A stretch of DNA of 64,000 nucleotides, taken from the NCBI GenBank assembly GCA_947462335.1, contig OX381715.1:39718650-39782649 (forward strand). The letters are read 5' to 3'. A program made the position numbers and the translations under genes. The notes under the pieces are model-generated. The model was given only the letters and a program-made list of their open reading frames with translations. It was not told the DNA's origin and searched no databases. The first letter of the stretch is position 1. Each line of letters opens with the position of its first letter. This document shows positions 22,777-35,431 of this stretch, piece after piece. Source of the stretch: Harmothoe impar. Its lineage: Eukaryota > Annelida > Polychaeta > Phyllodocida > Polynoidae.

Positions 22777-24820
22777 CTTAAAGACACTCCTCAAGTTCAG
22801 TTTATGTTTGCTCTCACTGCATTGATACGCCATGCTTATCAACCCGAAAGAGTTGTTATGCATACTGGAATACTACACAATAAAGTCCTTCAATGGTTAC
22901 GCCATGCCATTCAGACCAAGGTAAAAGGATAACAAATGTCATTTTCTTAGGGAATGCAACTGAGCGCGCAGGAGCTACCAGGTTTATTACTAGGAAGTTC
23001 CAGGATACGTAGTATAGCAGTATGTTAATGGTTACCCCTGAGGGGAAGGTGAACCGGCGACCACGGAGAAAGTGAAAAGTAGGAAGTGACGGAGAGTAGG
23101 AGGAGCTGCACACCTGCAGAACGTGACTGATGTTCACCTGCTGTAAACATACATGTATGTTTAAATGTGTGAAATGCTTGTGGATACAAAACTGTGTCTT
23201 GGTAGAGTAAGACTTTCTATTTGTTATTGAAATCAAATAAAAATTGACTACACTATTCAGTATAGTTACATAAATTATATTTTATTCGTTTATAGTAAAC
23301 CTTTCTCAAAACTACCTATGTTTTTACTTATCCTAGCCTGAGTTTTCCTAGAACTAGAGTACCAAAATACTGTCCTACCCGAATAACATATTCAAGTTCA
23401 AAATATGTTAGAGTTGATCTAGTACGCATCTCTACTACCGGGGGTTCTTCCGCCCAGTAGCAGACCCCTGGAGGGCAAGCTGGTAGGGATTAAGAAGATG
23501 GATGTATTATATTACATAGCCTAAACAGAGAGGGGTTCAACCACTGCTACAGTATAATGTATTTATCTTTAGATTGGGAGCCGGAATGACAGTTTCCATA
23601 AATACGAAAAGGATCGGATACTTTTGGAGGGTTAAACGACTACATCTAGAGCATTTAGTGACCCTTTGTTAAGAGACCTGTATAAAAGTCACTTCTCCTA
23701 TAAAAAGAGTATTTCTTAATCACTGAATCTTGAAGATAAATTCGGGGAGAGACAATACTTTGTTTTTATATACAATTCAGCATATTTAGTTGGTTATCAT
23801 CAGGTTCTTCATAGAAGCTATCTTAATTTGAATGGTGGTGTAATGTTAATAGGAAAACTTAGCATGATAAAAAAACACATATGTTATCTATACATTAACC
23901 CAACCAATACTTTGGATGTGGATCATGAATACTTCAGTGCAATGCAGTATTGCGTGTGTGGCTTCCATCTAACTGAGGGTATAACTGATTGCTACAGACT
24001 TTACGGACCTGGCAGTTTCAGTGCACAAACTGCTCTGATAATCTAAAGATTTTAGAGGTCAATCATAAGTGACTATTCCAGTGGGGTGTTTCAAGAGGGG
24101 AAAATAGATCTATACAATTAATTTAACATGTTTTCTAAGACCAGCTTACTATCAACCAATGTTAATCCTAAAGTTTCAATTGTACGTGTGGTTATATACC
24201 TATACAATTGTAGATAATAATGTGGTTTGTAAAACACCAACTTACGACTAAAATTTAGTAAAAGTAAGTAGATTTTAATGACCATGTGGCATTAATCTTG
24301 AATACTCTCCCCTTGTATGATGATCACATCGGATCAACATTAGTGTTGTTTAAATGAGTTAAACCAGTTTCTTTTCATCCTGAATAAACAGATATTTGCA
24401 GAGATTCTTATGGGTAGTATGGCACATATATTATATGAAAAAAAACGGGGAAAAATCTGCAAGGAAAATATTAGCGGGCATGGCATGAGCTCGACACTAA
24501 TATGCATTGTGAATCACCTATATAATTATATATATATATATAAGTTGTATCTCGATTGTAGGCCAAAGACCCTGACTTAACATCTTAGCTGTAGAGCTTT
24601 GTGAAACAATTTTTATAAGCAGTATGTAACAGGTCAAAAATCTCGAAAATGGATTAATCTGGGGGCAGAAATATATCAGATTGAAAATTCAGCAAACTCA
24701 ATTAATCTTAAAGCAAGTATATTTTATTGAGAGATTAGTATCTTGGCTCCATGAAAACATAAATTGGACGGCTTAACTCCCAGGGTGTCAGTTTTTATTC
24801 ACCGGCAAACATATGTTGAT
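22777..24820. other. Unassigned sequence
   Basis: A 126-codon minus-strand ORF (22856-23236) has no recognisable motif. An AT microsatellite lies near 24,520-24,545. Nothing else seen. Confidence 0.4.
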
Positions 24821-25924
24821 ATAAAAGTGTCGGAGCATACGACTAAAATATCAAACAGCTGGTAGAATGCTTTAAAAACACCATAGAACCTTCTTGTTTG
24901 GCCTCCAACTAGCCACAGTATATAGGATAATGCATGCCAAGTTTGGTAATCACCACTCTAAAACCTCTTCTGTTACAGGCCGACAAACTTTGTGGAAATC
25001 TTGAAAATCTTGAAAAAAATGGCAGTGGGCACCAACTTTTCTCTAGTTTGCTCAAAATGGCCTTGTTCATCCCCAAACTTGCTGTGCAATATCCTCCATA
25101 TGCATACTTTCAAGTAAATCTCGCCTGTGCTGGATTTGGTTTGATTAAGTTATTATTAACTTCACTATGAGAGTTTAACTATATCGTGTGTATGCTCCGA
25201 CACTTTTATCCGAGGATCACTATATTGGGCTCTGGCACCCAAATACATCTTACCAGCGTAGGTAAAGCATGATAAATTGATGAACTAGAAGTGTGTGAAT
25301 CATAATAAGTACACATAGCACCAGCCAGACTGACTTTGAGGTTGGTTGGGGCGAAATAAGTTCAAATTTTTCCAATTTCGTGAGGTGAGTCACACCAAAA
25401 CCACCCCTACAGTAGGCCTAAACACATATATTCGATAGAAAAAGGTTATGAGGGGTAGGTGGCTACCTTTAGGTACATTTCCGAATTAATTAGCATGAGG
25501 AAGAAATATTAAGCGAGCGAGAGCTCCATTTTTGGCAAAATATAAAAGTGTCGGAGCATACATAAAAGTGTCGGAGTATACAGACCGGCTACATTTGTGC
25601 GCTTTGTGGCGCCCGTGTGGTGAAATTGAATGAAATTTCGACACTGACGAATGGAGATTCATCTATTACAGCCAAAATATTCCACAAAAATGTGACAGGG
25701 GGTGCTAGAGACCTTGTATATTCAGTATTTTCATCGACACTTTAAAAAAAAGTCCAAAATCACTATTTTTGCGCTGGGAATTTAAAAAAAAGAGATAATT
25801 ACAAAATTCTTTTTCCACACTTTAATACTTGTGCCCCCCCCTTATTTTGATTATATTTGATACATTCCAGTGCCCCTGATATTTGGCGCATTTTGACCCC
25901 AAATATAAAAGTGTCGGAGCATAC
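24821..25924. repeat. Cluster A of the 20-bp motif ATAAAAGTGTCGGAGCATAC
   Basis: Copies: 24821-24840 (plus), 25190-25209 (minus), 25542-25561 (plus), 25562-25581 (plus, abutting the previous copy, GTATAC at its end) and 25905-25924 (plus). Start-to-start steps are 369, 352 and 363 bp, counting the doublet as one site. Segments between the motifs do not resemble each other at a glance, while the motif is nearly invariant. They could be termini of successive nested or tandem elements, or a protein-binding site spaced at about two nucleosomes. Confidence 0.85.
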
Positions 25925-27516
25925 ACGAGTGTCATTTCTGAATTGCAGGACTGTGGAGGAAATTTGGGGCTAGACACCCGGTTAGACATTCTTAATTATT
26001 TGAGTAAACACATATACCAAGTAAAAAAGGCTGAATAGGAAGGGCTGTGATGGCCTTATACAAAATGGGGACTTTTGAATAAAATAGAAATTGCCTGGAA
26101 CCCTGTTTTGGGGGGTATTTTTCCACTTTGAGGGGCCATAACTCAATAAATAATGGTCCGACAAAAAGTTGTTTTCTTTTACCAGAAAGCCTAGGGTGTT
26201 TTCTGTTACATGAAATCAAGATAAGTGATGATTAGGTATGTCCACGTATTAGCTGCTGAAAGGTGAAAAAGACAAAGAAAACACCAATTAGTCCATTTTG
26301 GTGGGGTCTGACCCATTATACAAATGATACAACCAAATGTTGGCCTAACTGGTTAAATACAATTAACACCTCCTATAGAAACACGTATTCTACAATTAAT
26401 TGTATACCCCCCTTGTGAAATACCCCACTGGTCAGTCATAGCAGAATACCTCATACTAGTCAAAATTAGGAATTTACATTCAAATGTGACTAAGTCTAAT
26501 AAAATATGACTAGTGCCTTAGTCAAGAAGACCAACTCTAATACTACTGAGTATTGACTAAGATGACTAATATGAGGAACCAGAAAATCACTTGGAGAACC
26601 CATTCCTGTTTAGCCATTTCTGAATATAAATTTGTCATTTTGACTGATTTATGAAGAATATCCCGATGGCTGACTTTGGATAGCCACTATGGACTAACCT
26701 CTGGAATCTATGGAGTATCAGTGTATTGCCCACACTGCTGGGGTTTACAGGTGGTTGGGGCAGGTGAGGTATGGCCTTGTCACTAAACCAGATAACTGTA
26801 ATCTCGGGGAGCCACACCAGCAGCAGCTCAGATTCCACACATGTTGAGCCTTAGATATGACTGTCTAGGCTTCCCTAGCAATAAATCCCCAATAAGACTA
26901 CAGGTGTATCAGATATCTATCATTTAAGAAATGACCAATCTCACGCCGATGGAAACTGGAAAAGATATATATGCTATTTATCATTCAGTCTGTTTTGACT
27001 AGAAAAGGTTCACATGTGAGTATTAAAGTTTAACCCAGGGTGGAGAACTAAGACAAAAGAGCTCACACCTTGGCTATCTAACCTACCCTCACATAACGGA
27101 AGTTTAAGTTAGATCACCCACTCATAACTGAGTTGTGTAATACCAATAGTAGTGTAGCTGTCATGGTTATTTTAACATGCACTCAGTTACTCGTACAGTA
27201 TTCATAACAAAAACCAAATTGTCCGCCCAGTTTGTAAATAACCAAACACATAGAATTAACATGTAATGCTGCAATACAAGATAGCAATTATGTTGTATTC
27301 CTCTAACATTCGGAAAGCAAAGTGCCCATCCCTTGTTTTGCTAGATAGATGGGAACCTTCAGAGCGGAGACTCACCTTTCACCAAGGGTTTAGCGCCCTA
27401 GAGTGTTGGAGATACCTACCGAGGAGTAAAAAGAAGATGGATGTTGTGCTAGTCTTGTCCTAACAGCCACCGCTGAGTGACAGGCATGAAGATTACATCT
27501 AGCTGGATGGTCGTAG
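25925..27516. other. Unassigned sequence
   Basis: Only chance ORFs up to 75 codons. The stretch after 25925 has faint similarity to the segment before it (ACACATAT... AAAAAGG... GG...GTGATGGCC), so the repeat cluster may extend to about 26,200. Confidence 0.4.
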
Positions 27517-27960
27517 CTTGGCTTGGCCGGGCTCGGCAACAGCTTACCTATTTTTATTCAAGAAAACCGGTTGCGAAATTGAGGTGAGCTTTTATATCAG
27601 AATTAGACGGGGCATTGAAATTAGACAGCACATCTGTTGAGATGTCACGGCTTCATTTCCTCTCTACTGATTGGGAAATGCTAGTCTTGATAGAGTTGTG
27701 ATGTTGTAATAAAGCTCAATTACAGGAGTCTGAGACATGGTTTAAATTGGATTGCTCATGATACGGGTTATATAATAGGTGAACAGAGCTCGATCTTTTC
27801 AGATTAGAAACAGATTCGAATCCATATTACGTCTAAACTGCCAGCCTCGGCTTTTTTCCTGGCTTTTATATTTTTATTCGTTAACATTGGTTGGGAAATT
27901 GAGCTGAGCTTTTATATTAGAATTAGACATCGCATCTAAAAAGTGGCTTCAACTAGAAAA
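27517..27960. repeat. Two diverged direct repeats about 325 bp apart
   Basis: 27,517-27,640 and 27,843-27,960 share, in order, a CTCGGC block, TATTTTTATTC, GGTTG(C/G)GAAATTGAG and TGAGCTTTTATATNAGAATT then AGAC. No coding sense; an old local duplication. Confidence 0.65.
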
Positions 27961-29178
27961 GCATATTGATACTACAGCATCATTTCAGCAATATCAATAC
28001 AATTTATTTACATAAAATGTAAATATGAATAGGTCCAACACATGATTTTGATGCTGCGTATCATTAGAAGTCAGTGACATACTTGGAATGCTTTTGATTC
28101 ACCTCTGCGTTTTCATCTAACCAAACACGTGTTGCAAAAATCAATTTCAGGACTCTACTGCTTTCATACAAAGCATATCAAATGCTTCATTTTACTTTTT
28201 GATTCATCAAAACATCTTTTTTCTCCAATTTTGATTTCATTTTCAAAGTTTAAACAAATACGGACACAGATTATCTGTAATAGAGTGATACATATTGGAA
28301 TTTATACTGGAGTTGATTTGAACACGCGAAACCAGACACAGTCAAGTATATTTAGATATTTTATTGAACACATTAAAGATTATACATCAGATCTAGTTGA
28401 ATGATTAAGTAGAGAGGTTGTTTAGAAGTTGATCGGGTTAATTTATAGCCCTTCTTCAAGATTGGAATTTATAACTGTTATCATTAATGAATGTACATAA
28501 ATGAAGAACAGGATTTCCGCTTTGTATTTATAGTTAGCTTGCGTTCATAAGCATCATTTATGAAATAATCCTTGTACCAATGTAAAGCGAAAATGAGTGG
28601 CTATTTGTAGATATCAAATGCTCAGGTGAGCTTAAGGTAATAACTATGTAAAATATGAGATATAAACCATATTCGGGATACATTTTGACCATAAATAGAG
28701 CGCGTGATGATCATAGAATCTACAGATTCAAGTAATTTCATTTTTTTGCACCAATCCTTCTGCAATAGTAAAGTTAAAATGAGAACCAATGCAAACACCT
28801 AATACACTTAATTTCACTAAAATAGTCATTTCCGACCTTTTGACCTGGTTATCTGATGTCCAGGATTTGCGAGATGTGACTGGTTAGGTGAAAACACATT
28901 ACAGATATGCACCTGATCGCCTCCCTTATGGATGGACAGTAAAGGACTGTTGTATGAATACATACCAAAAAGGTCAAGGCCTCAGAGAACGGCAACCAGG
29001 TGCAGGTATAAATATATTACATCAATACAAGTGTAAGAACTCCTGTTCACATATAGTCTGTACTATTCTTGGGAACTATGGATTGCGGTAATATACCGAA
29101 GTCATTCTTAGCATAACTTCATATTCTTTTGTTGTAATGCAGACATCAGATGACTTGTTATAAACGCTATACACTGGT
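27961..29178. other. Unassigned AT-rich sequence
   Basis: A 91-codon ORF (28129-28404) has the composition of random AT-rich DNA. No repeats recognised. Confidence 0.45.
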
Positions 29179-29382
29179 TTAACCCTTTAAGAACGGCATG
29201 TCACTAAAATATGACATTTGTGGCCCTGGCGAGTAACTCACCGGTGCTAAATTGATGCATCATGCCTGTCCAGTAACCCTTCCAGAATGTATCAGCCCTG
29301 TAGGTCGACATGATGCTTGATTGCACCACCTGTGAGTTACCCGGCAGGGCTGAAATCATGCATCCGTCCTCAAAGGGTTATT
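29179..29382. mobile_element. piggyBac-like MITE, copy with the best-preserved left end
   Basis: It begins TTAA then CCCTTTAAGAACGGCATG and ends CATCCGTCCTCAAAGGGTTA. The middle is shortened but retains GGCGAGTAACTCACCGGTGC, TTGATGCATCATGCC and GTCGACATGATGCTTG. Confidence 0.8.
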
Positions 29383-29956
29383 TTTAAGGAAGATATTGAG
29401 CAGGCGTAACTGCATCTAGCGAGGAGCATTGAGTGGTTCTCTTGTTCTGCCGTCCATCTCTGACAGCTGAAGCTTGTATTTGTGTACAGACTAGACACAC
29501 AGGGCTCTGTTTCACAATTGGGCCATTTCAACAAAATTGGTTTTAAAATATTACTATCTATTCATCCTGTCATAATATACAACATTAGCAATGTTAAGAT
29601 TGGATCTTTTATTTCGTAAATGTATAATGTAGCTTATGATTGGATAGGAATTCCAACTCTGCCTCTGCTGAAAGTTAGCATATCCGAATATTTGGAGTTG
29701 AGATTTTAACTCTCCTAAAATTTCAATTCTTGCTCAATATTTATATTTGCAGGAATTCATTTCCTAGCTTGAATAACAGGCCCCTGCAGTAATTCCATAC
29801 TCTATTATTGTGCTACACGCTGGGGCATCCATCAACCTTGAGGAATGGGAAATCAATAGGTTTTAGTTTTCAGGCAATCTCGGTGTCTGCTGTCTAGATG
29901 ACAAGTTAGATAGTAAATAATAAATAGCTGTCTTGCTATTGTTCCTGAATGCCATC

Positions 29957-30100
29957 TGAGAGAGAGAGTGAGCGAAAGAGAGAGAGGGGGATAGAGTGTG
30001 TGTGTGAGAGAGAGAGTGACGGGGGGAGGGAGATAGAGGGAGAGAGAACATGAGAGGCAGAGAAAGAGAGAGATAGTAAGAGAGAGAGAGTAAGAGAGGC
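29957..30100. repeat. GA/GT microsatellite
   Basis: Degenerate (GA)n with GTGTGTGT and GGGGGAGGGAG interruptions. It generates serine- and leucine-rich minus-strand ORFs that are artefacts. Confidence 0.9.
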
Positions 30101-30464
30101 ATGCTTGTGGATTTTATTAGTTTTTTGGTTCAATGAGCACTTAATTGTACTTGTTCATTTGAGAAACAAGTCGTTTTCTATATAGAGATGAACTAGTGGG
30201 CTTTTCTAGTTCTCAACGTTACATACATAGTTTGAGGCTGTATCAAGGTGTTGATTGTCTGCGAGTAATGTCTCAGCACTAGTCATTGCCATCCTTTTTT
30301 CTGTCAAACACCTTGATAGATCTTGTAGTACTAACGAGAGTAATTCATGGGCTCCTTCACACTTGACATGCGTTGTGGTGTAATAGGTTTTCCCTGTATG
30401 GGCGGGCATGTTAGTTCTGAGCTCGGATTCCAGATGTCCATGATGTTCCACATCTGTCATTTTG

Positions 30465-31300
30465 GGTACCTAACATGACTCATAGATCATGGCGGCCATA
30501 CCAGGGGCTCGATTCATAACAATATGCGATGTCTGTAGGGAAAAGAGGGCAAATCGTATTTTTTAACAGGTACTTGTTAAGAAATCATCCAATGCTGTAG
30601 TACAAATAATTTGATATCATTTCACAATGAGATTGTAGGACACATGCCCATAACATAATCATACCACTGCCGAGTAAAGGGTGGTTGTAACAATAAGTAA
30701 TCTAAAAAATAAAGCACTGTATTGTAGATGGACATGAGAATATTACACATACTACGATTTAGGGGTAAATAGTTAGATAATGATTTTCAAAAAATGGGTA
30801 ATATTGTGAATTTATGAGGCACTCATTCTTAGAAGGTAATCTACATGTAAATATCAGTCATGACATCTTGGTTTCGTACAAAACAAACCATTATTAAATA
30901 ATTTTTAGATGGCTGAGATGACTTTAGAGTCTGTCTCAGCCGTATGTTATGAAATGGGCTTTTTCTCCCTTACAACCACCATATACAGGTATTCTGTGCA
31001 ATAGGACAATTGGGAAATTTGAACCGCACCCCTTTTTTTGTACGACAGCATTCTACAATTTTCATGAGATAAGCTAGTCAAATGAGATAAGCTGGTCGTA
31101 AATGGGGTTATTTTTCTCCACCCGTACAACTGTTATTCAGCTGTCGTAGGTTTGACACAAAATGACCCCTAGACGATCAGCAATGGTCGTAGCAGTAAAA
31201 TAGCCCTCGATGTTGTATAAACTTATGAACCGAGCCCCTGAGGTAATCTTCACCCCATCCTGGGCAGTGAATCATGCAGATTACATCTGTCTGCTATGTA
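30465..31300 (+). repeat. Duplicated segment (copy 1), split by a hAT-like element
   Basis: GACTCATAGATCATGGCGGC then CATAC lies left of the element at 30502. To its right come CCTGGGCAGTGAATCATGCA then GATTACATCTGTCTGCTATG. The same pieces are contiguous at about 43,019-43,135, so that locus is a near-empty-site counterpart. A 4-bp length difference beside the junction argues against a shared reading frame being kept. Confidence 0.7.
30502..31240 (-). mobile_element. hAT-like non-autonomous element, copy A (739 bp)
   Basis: Termini CAGGGGCTCGATTCATAA and its inverse TTATGAACCGAGCCCCTG. The interior is an inverted relative of 32728-33512: shared blocks include GGTGGTTGTAACAATAAGTA, GTAGATGGACATGAGAATAT, TTTTTGTACGACAGCATTCT and GATGGCTGAGATGACTT. 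CAGGG-type ends are usual for hAT transposons, but I could not see a clean 8-bp target duplication (GGCCATAC against AGGTAATC). No transposase ORF. The strand label is arbitrary, set opposite to copy B. Confidence 0.8.
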
Positions 31301-32349
31301 TATCTATCATAACTATCTGATACCACTAACTATCTGCTGCCTTACTGGTCACACCCTACAAGTGGAAGCAGCCTTACTCCTGTAGCTATTTGTGTGTAAT
31401 CTTCAAGGATGTCTCACATTTGATTATGGCATAAATTTTACCCTTTAAATCCATTGGTTACATGCTTTTACACAATTTCTTATTATTGAACAAAAATGCC
31501 AAAAACTGCAATTCATGCCTCAAACTTTGATGGCACCCAAAGTATATATTTTTATTAGAATGACAATGAAGTTAAATGGCATGTTCACACATCCCCTTTC
31601 CAAAAGGACCGGGCAATAAGTCCTAATATCATACATTCATTGGTAGCCTAGTTTGAACAAGATGAAGTGGCCTACCTTCGAAAGTAAAAAAAATTTTGGC
31701 TGACTGTCCTGTTTTTCACATTTTAAGTCATATCCTGTCTAAGTTGCTGATGCAAGCCACCTTTTGGTGATAAGCACAACATTTGACATCGATCTTCATT
31801 TGCTCATTACTCTGCTTCTGAATATGGCTTAGATGTGTTCAAAGGGAGTCAGTCAATTTGTGAGATCATTTCATGTTTTATTTCATGTTTAATGTTTCAA
31901 CAGTTTTGTATCATATGTTAGATTGGATTCAATCATTTTGTTTGGACTCACATAATTATGACGTCCAGTGGCAATTAGCAATTATGCCAGAGGCAAACTC
32001 TGATTTGGTGCTATCCAATTTACTGGAAACCGCTTATAAATTTATATTGTTATGGCCACGTGTTGGCTGGAATTCTAGACCATTCTATTCGACAGGGACT
32101 TATTATCTTTTATGGTGAATTATTTTATTTTTGCCATGGTCCTCACTATTTTGCCGGAAGCGTCCTGTCGACTCAGAGACCAGGTATTTTCGAACATCAA
32201 GTCACATTCTGAATGATTTAATACTGTTCATTTATACACTTATCAACAGAAATAAGCGGCAATCTGCATGCAAATCAATCAAAGAGCTATTCTTGCAAAA
32301 ATATTGATGTTTACAATCTTATCACTGGTAATTGGATCTATCAGGTAAT
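31301..32349. other. Unassigned sequence
   Basis: An 81-codon plus-strand ORF (31873-32118) is hydrophobic-rich but shows no motif I know. No repeats recognised. Confidence 0.4.
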
Positions 32350-32727
32350 TAATAAATACAGTGTTTTCCTACCTCACCAATGTTATTGGTGGTTATGGTG
32401 CCTTAGTCATTAGTGCCAGCCTTGAGGGTATTCACTAACGACTACCAGCTGGTGGATAGAAGACATAATGGTATTCCCTGTGGCTTGGATTATGAAGAGG
32501 GGCGATGTGCACTTTGGTCGTGGAAGGGAGCTGCCACGTTGTACTGCATAATTGTAGATTATCTGCCTCTCTTGGGGCTATTTCTAGTAATCATGGATGC
32601 AAGGGAAGCTTAGTGGTACAGCATTTTATTGAATGTGTACTGAATACAATATGTGTTCTGAATGCAAGATTATGCAGTGCCTGTATACATGTACCAATGG
32701 GGCCATCCAGAAGCACTAGGTGCTGAT

Positions 32728-33512
32728 CAGGGGCTCGATTCATAAGATTGTACGATTTAGAGGGCTATTTTACTGCTACGACCAGTGCTGATCTTCCAGG
32801 GGTCATTTTATGCTATGGCTACGACACCTGGTGAACAGTTGTTAGGTGGAGAAAAATTAACACACATACGACCAGCTTATATCATAAGACCAGCTTATAT
32901 CAACAAAATCGTAGAATGCTGTCGTACAAAAAAAGGGGTGCATTTCACAAGAAAATTGTAGCAAATTTCTCATCTACCTAATTGTACAGAAAACCTGTAT
33001 AAGGTCGTTTTAAGGGCAAAAATGTCCATTGCACAATAGATGGCTGAGACAGCCTCTGAAGTCATCTCAGCCATCTAAAAATTCTTTAATAATGGTTTGT
33101 TTTGTACCAAACCAAGATGTTATGTCTGATATTGACATGTAGATCACCTTGTGAGAATGTGTGCCTCATAGATTCACAATATTACCCATTTTTTGAAAAT
33201 CATTATTTATCTATTTACCCCTAAATCGTAGTATGTGTAATATTCTTATGTCCATCTACAATACAGTAATTTATTTTTAGATTACTTATTGTTACAACCA
33301 CCCTTTGCTGGGTAGTGGTATGATTATGTTATGGTCATGTGTCCTATGATCTCATTGTGAAATGATATCAAATTATTTGTACTACAGCCTTGTATGATGC
33401 CTTGACTACTACCTGAATAAAAAAACGATTTGCCCTGTTTTCCCTACAGACATGATTTTTTGTGGTCGTAGCCTTTCTGAGCTGTCGTACATTGTTATGA
33501 ATCGAGCCCCTG
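32728..33512 (+). mobile_element. hAT-like non-autonomous element, copy B (785 bp)
   Basis: Perfect 18-bp terminal inverted repeats, CAGGGGCTCGATTCATAA. The interior reads, relative to copy A, on the opposite strand. It includes two near-identical GACCAGCTTATATCA blocks and the palindromic pair around GGCTGAGAC/GTCATCTCAGCC. Inserted within arm A of the inverted duplication; arm B lacks it. Confidence 0.85.
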
Positions 33513-33731
33513 AGATAGGGAGATGGTCCTTACAATTTCAGATAGATAAGAACATTGAGAAATACATGGTTGACCAGGGTGTCTGAGAGTGAAGGGATTA
33601 ATAGCGGCAGTAGAGAATAAAACAGTTTGATGGTGTTGGATGCTAGATCCATCACTCATACTAGTATAATTATGTCAGAACCAGCTGAAGATATTGTAAG
33701 TGGCTGTGAAGACAGCTTGCTTTAATAGTAT

Positions 33732-33950
33732 GGTAGGTTCACCCCAAATCGGCCACATACCTCAAGCCGGCTACTAGTCCAGGGTATATAAAAATCATTA
33801 TGATGTTTAACTAACAGCACCCAGCTATTAGAATCAATGTTGATCAACCAAAATTAATATCGATGTTAAATCAACATCCTGCTGACTTTCCTGCTACCTG
33901 GAGAAGTGGCCAACTTCAGGTATGTGGCTGGCTGGTGATTACTCTACCCC
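33732..33950. mobile_element. Small element of the GGTAGGTTCACC family (219 bp)
   Basis: The left end GGTAGGTTCACCCCAAATCG with CCACATACCTCAAG is mirrored at the right by CTTCAGGTATGTGGC and GGTGATTACTCTACCCC. Resembles the termini of the larger 48817-50030 element. Confidence 0.6.
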
Positions 33951-34739
33951 ATTATGGATTATGATATCACATATTTTGTTTCTTAGAAAACAGGAGGTTT
34001 GATGTAGCATCAACTTCAGGCTGTCAGTCGCTGATAAGGACAGGCTTGGCTGTGTAGGATGTTAGATCTAACTTCACACAGTCCACATGTCCCCAGCACT
34101 GCTAGTATATCAGGTCCAGCTGCTGTCCCCAGGCACCCAATCAGCCCCACCAGCCCTGTGCCTACCACCTCAGTCCTCTCATCCCATGGGCCCAACTAAC
34201 AACCGACAGATCTGAGTAGCCCCGACTTTCTTGTCCCATAGTAAGTGATTGCAGTATTCCTGTCCTATTTAGGTAGTATATAGGATAATAAATTGGAAAT
34301 ATGTACTGATCATATCCTTCAAATTTACTAATCACGCATTAATTTTATTTCATGTGGAGAAACAACTTCACCATCGGTTTGTATGGGAAAGGCCGTTCTC
34401 CATACCCCCGTGGAGAAATTGGATCTCATTCTCCATGGCTCCATTCTCCACAATATAGCTGTAAAACCAGTTGTTAATTGTCATTTTTGAATGGAATTAA
34501 TCAATATTCACATGAAATAAATACAGAGATCCACTCAAATCAGTCTAGACTCCTGGTTTCTCCACTCATGGGTCTTTGGGTCGTATAACACTTGGCTGGG
34601 CCTCATGTGATACCTTACTTCAAGGTACCATGTGGAGAAACCTGTCGTTCAAACAGATCATCATGGACCACTGTCTATGCCTTCAATATCAAGCTTTGTG
34701 TATCTGCTTATTGCAGTTTTCTCAACATTTCTTAACAGT

Positions 34740-34961
34740 TATGTTTGCACAGAACAGTCTTGTACTGTAGAAATGACCAGTATCCTGAACCCCTTCCCAT
34801 CATCTCCATTGAACTCCATTGAGCAGTTGCCCCAAACACCCACATGGCTGGTTGACATTGTACAGTACACCCTCCTGTTTGGTCCCTTATGGGGAGGTCC
34901 CAAACCACCCATGAGCTGCTCCCAAATCAAGTGGCTCCATGGTTTGTCCTTCACAGAGTGA
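34740..34961 (+). repeat. Conserved block shared by both duplication arms, open in one frame in each
   Basis: About 130 bp near 34,835-34,960 is the best conserved part of the duplication. In both copies one frame stays open and reads TWLV(D/N)IVQYTL then GGPK and SCS..KWL. The opposite strand is also similar, apart from a GGA-to-TGA change. The family is not recognised; a decayed gene fragment or conserved non-coding repeat are both possible. Confidence 0.4.
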
Positions 34962-35234
34962 TGTACTGCGGGAGGGTAAGGTCTACACTATACCATAGCT
35001 CTTTAGTTGCCACTGAAGCTACAGGAGATTCGTACTGTGATTGATAAAGTTAGTTGCTTCTTTGTTGATTTTGTTGTGCTACATATTATACATAATATCA
35101 TATCAAAAAGCGATGGCTAGATTGGATTGGCTTAGGAAGGATCACTATCTGTGAAATGAGTTTTAGCATAACAAGATATGATAAAACCTTTGAAGGAAGT
35201 ATAGTGCCTTGATACACCTGGTTGTTGACATGAT

Positions 35235-35431
35235 ATGCAGCACCAGTATGACACTTGTTGTCATGATGCACCAATGCAGCTGGTGATGTGTTGGTGCATC
35301 ATGCTGACCCGACGGGAGTGTCTCAATCCCAAAGGGCCAGCATGATGACTTACTTGCCAGGGCTGCATTAATGCATCATACAAAGCAAGGGCATCATATA
35401 TTAAGGCATGATGCCGCCCTTGAAGCGTTAA
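35235..35431. mobile_element. piggyBac-like MITE inside arm A
   Basis: Contains GTTGTCATGATGCACCAATG, TTGGTGCATCATGCTGACCC, GGGAGTGTCTCAA, GCATTAATGCATCAT and ends ATGCCGCCCTTGAAGCG then TTAA (35428-35431). The left terminus is eroded. Confidence 0.65.

Noticed and set aside
24821..25924. CRISPR array (short repeats with unique spacers)
   Set aside because: Spacers are about 340 bp, copies occur in both orientations, and the sequence is eukaryotic in character.
29863..30133. Serine- and leucine-rich ORFs
   Set aside because: They derive from the GA microsatellite on the reverse strand.
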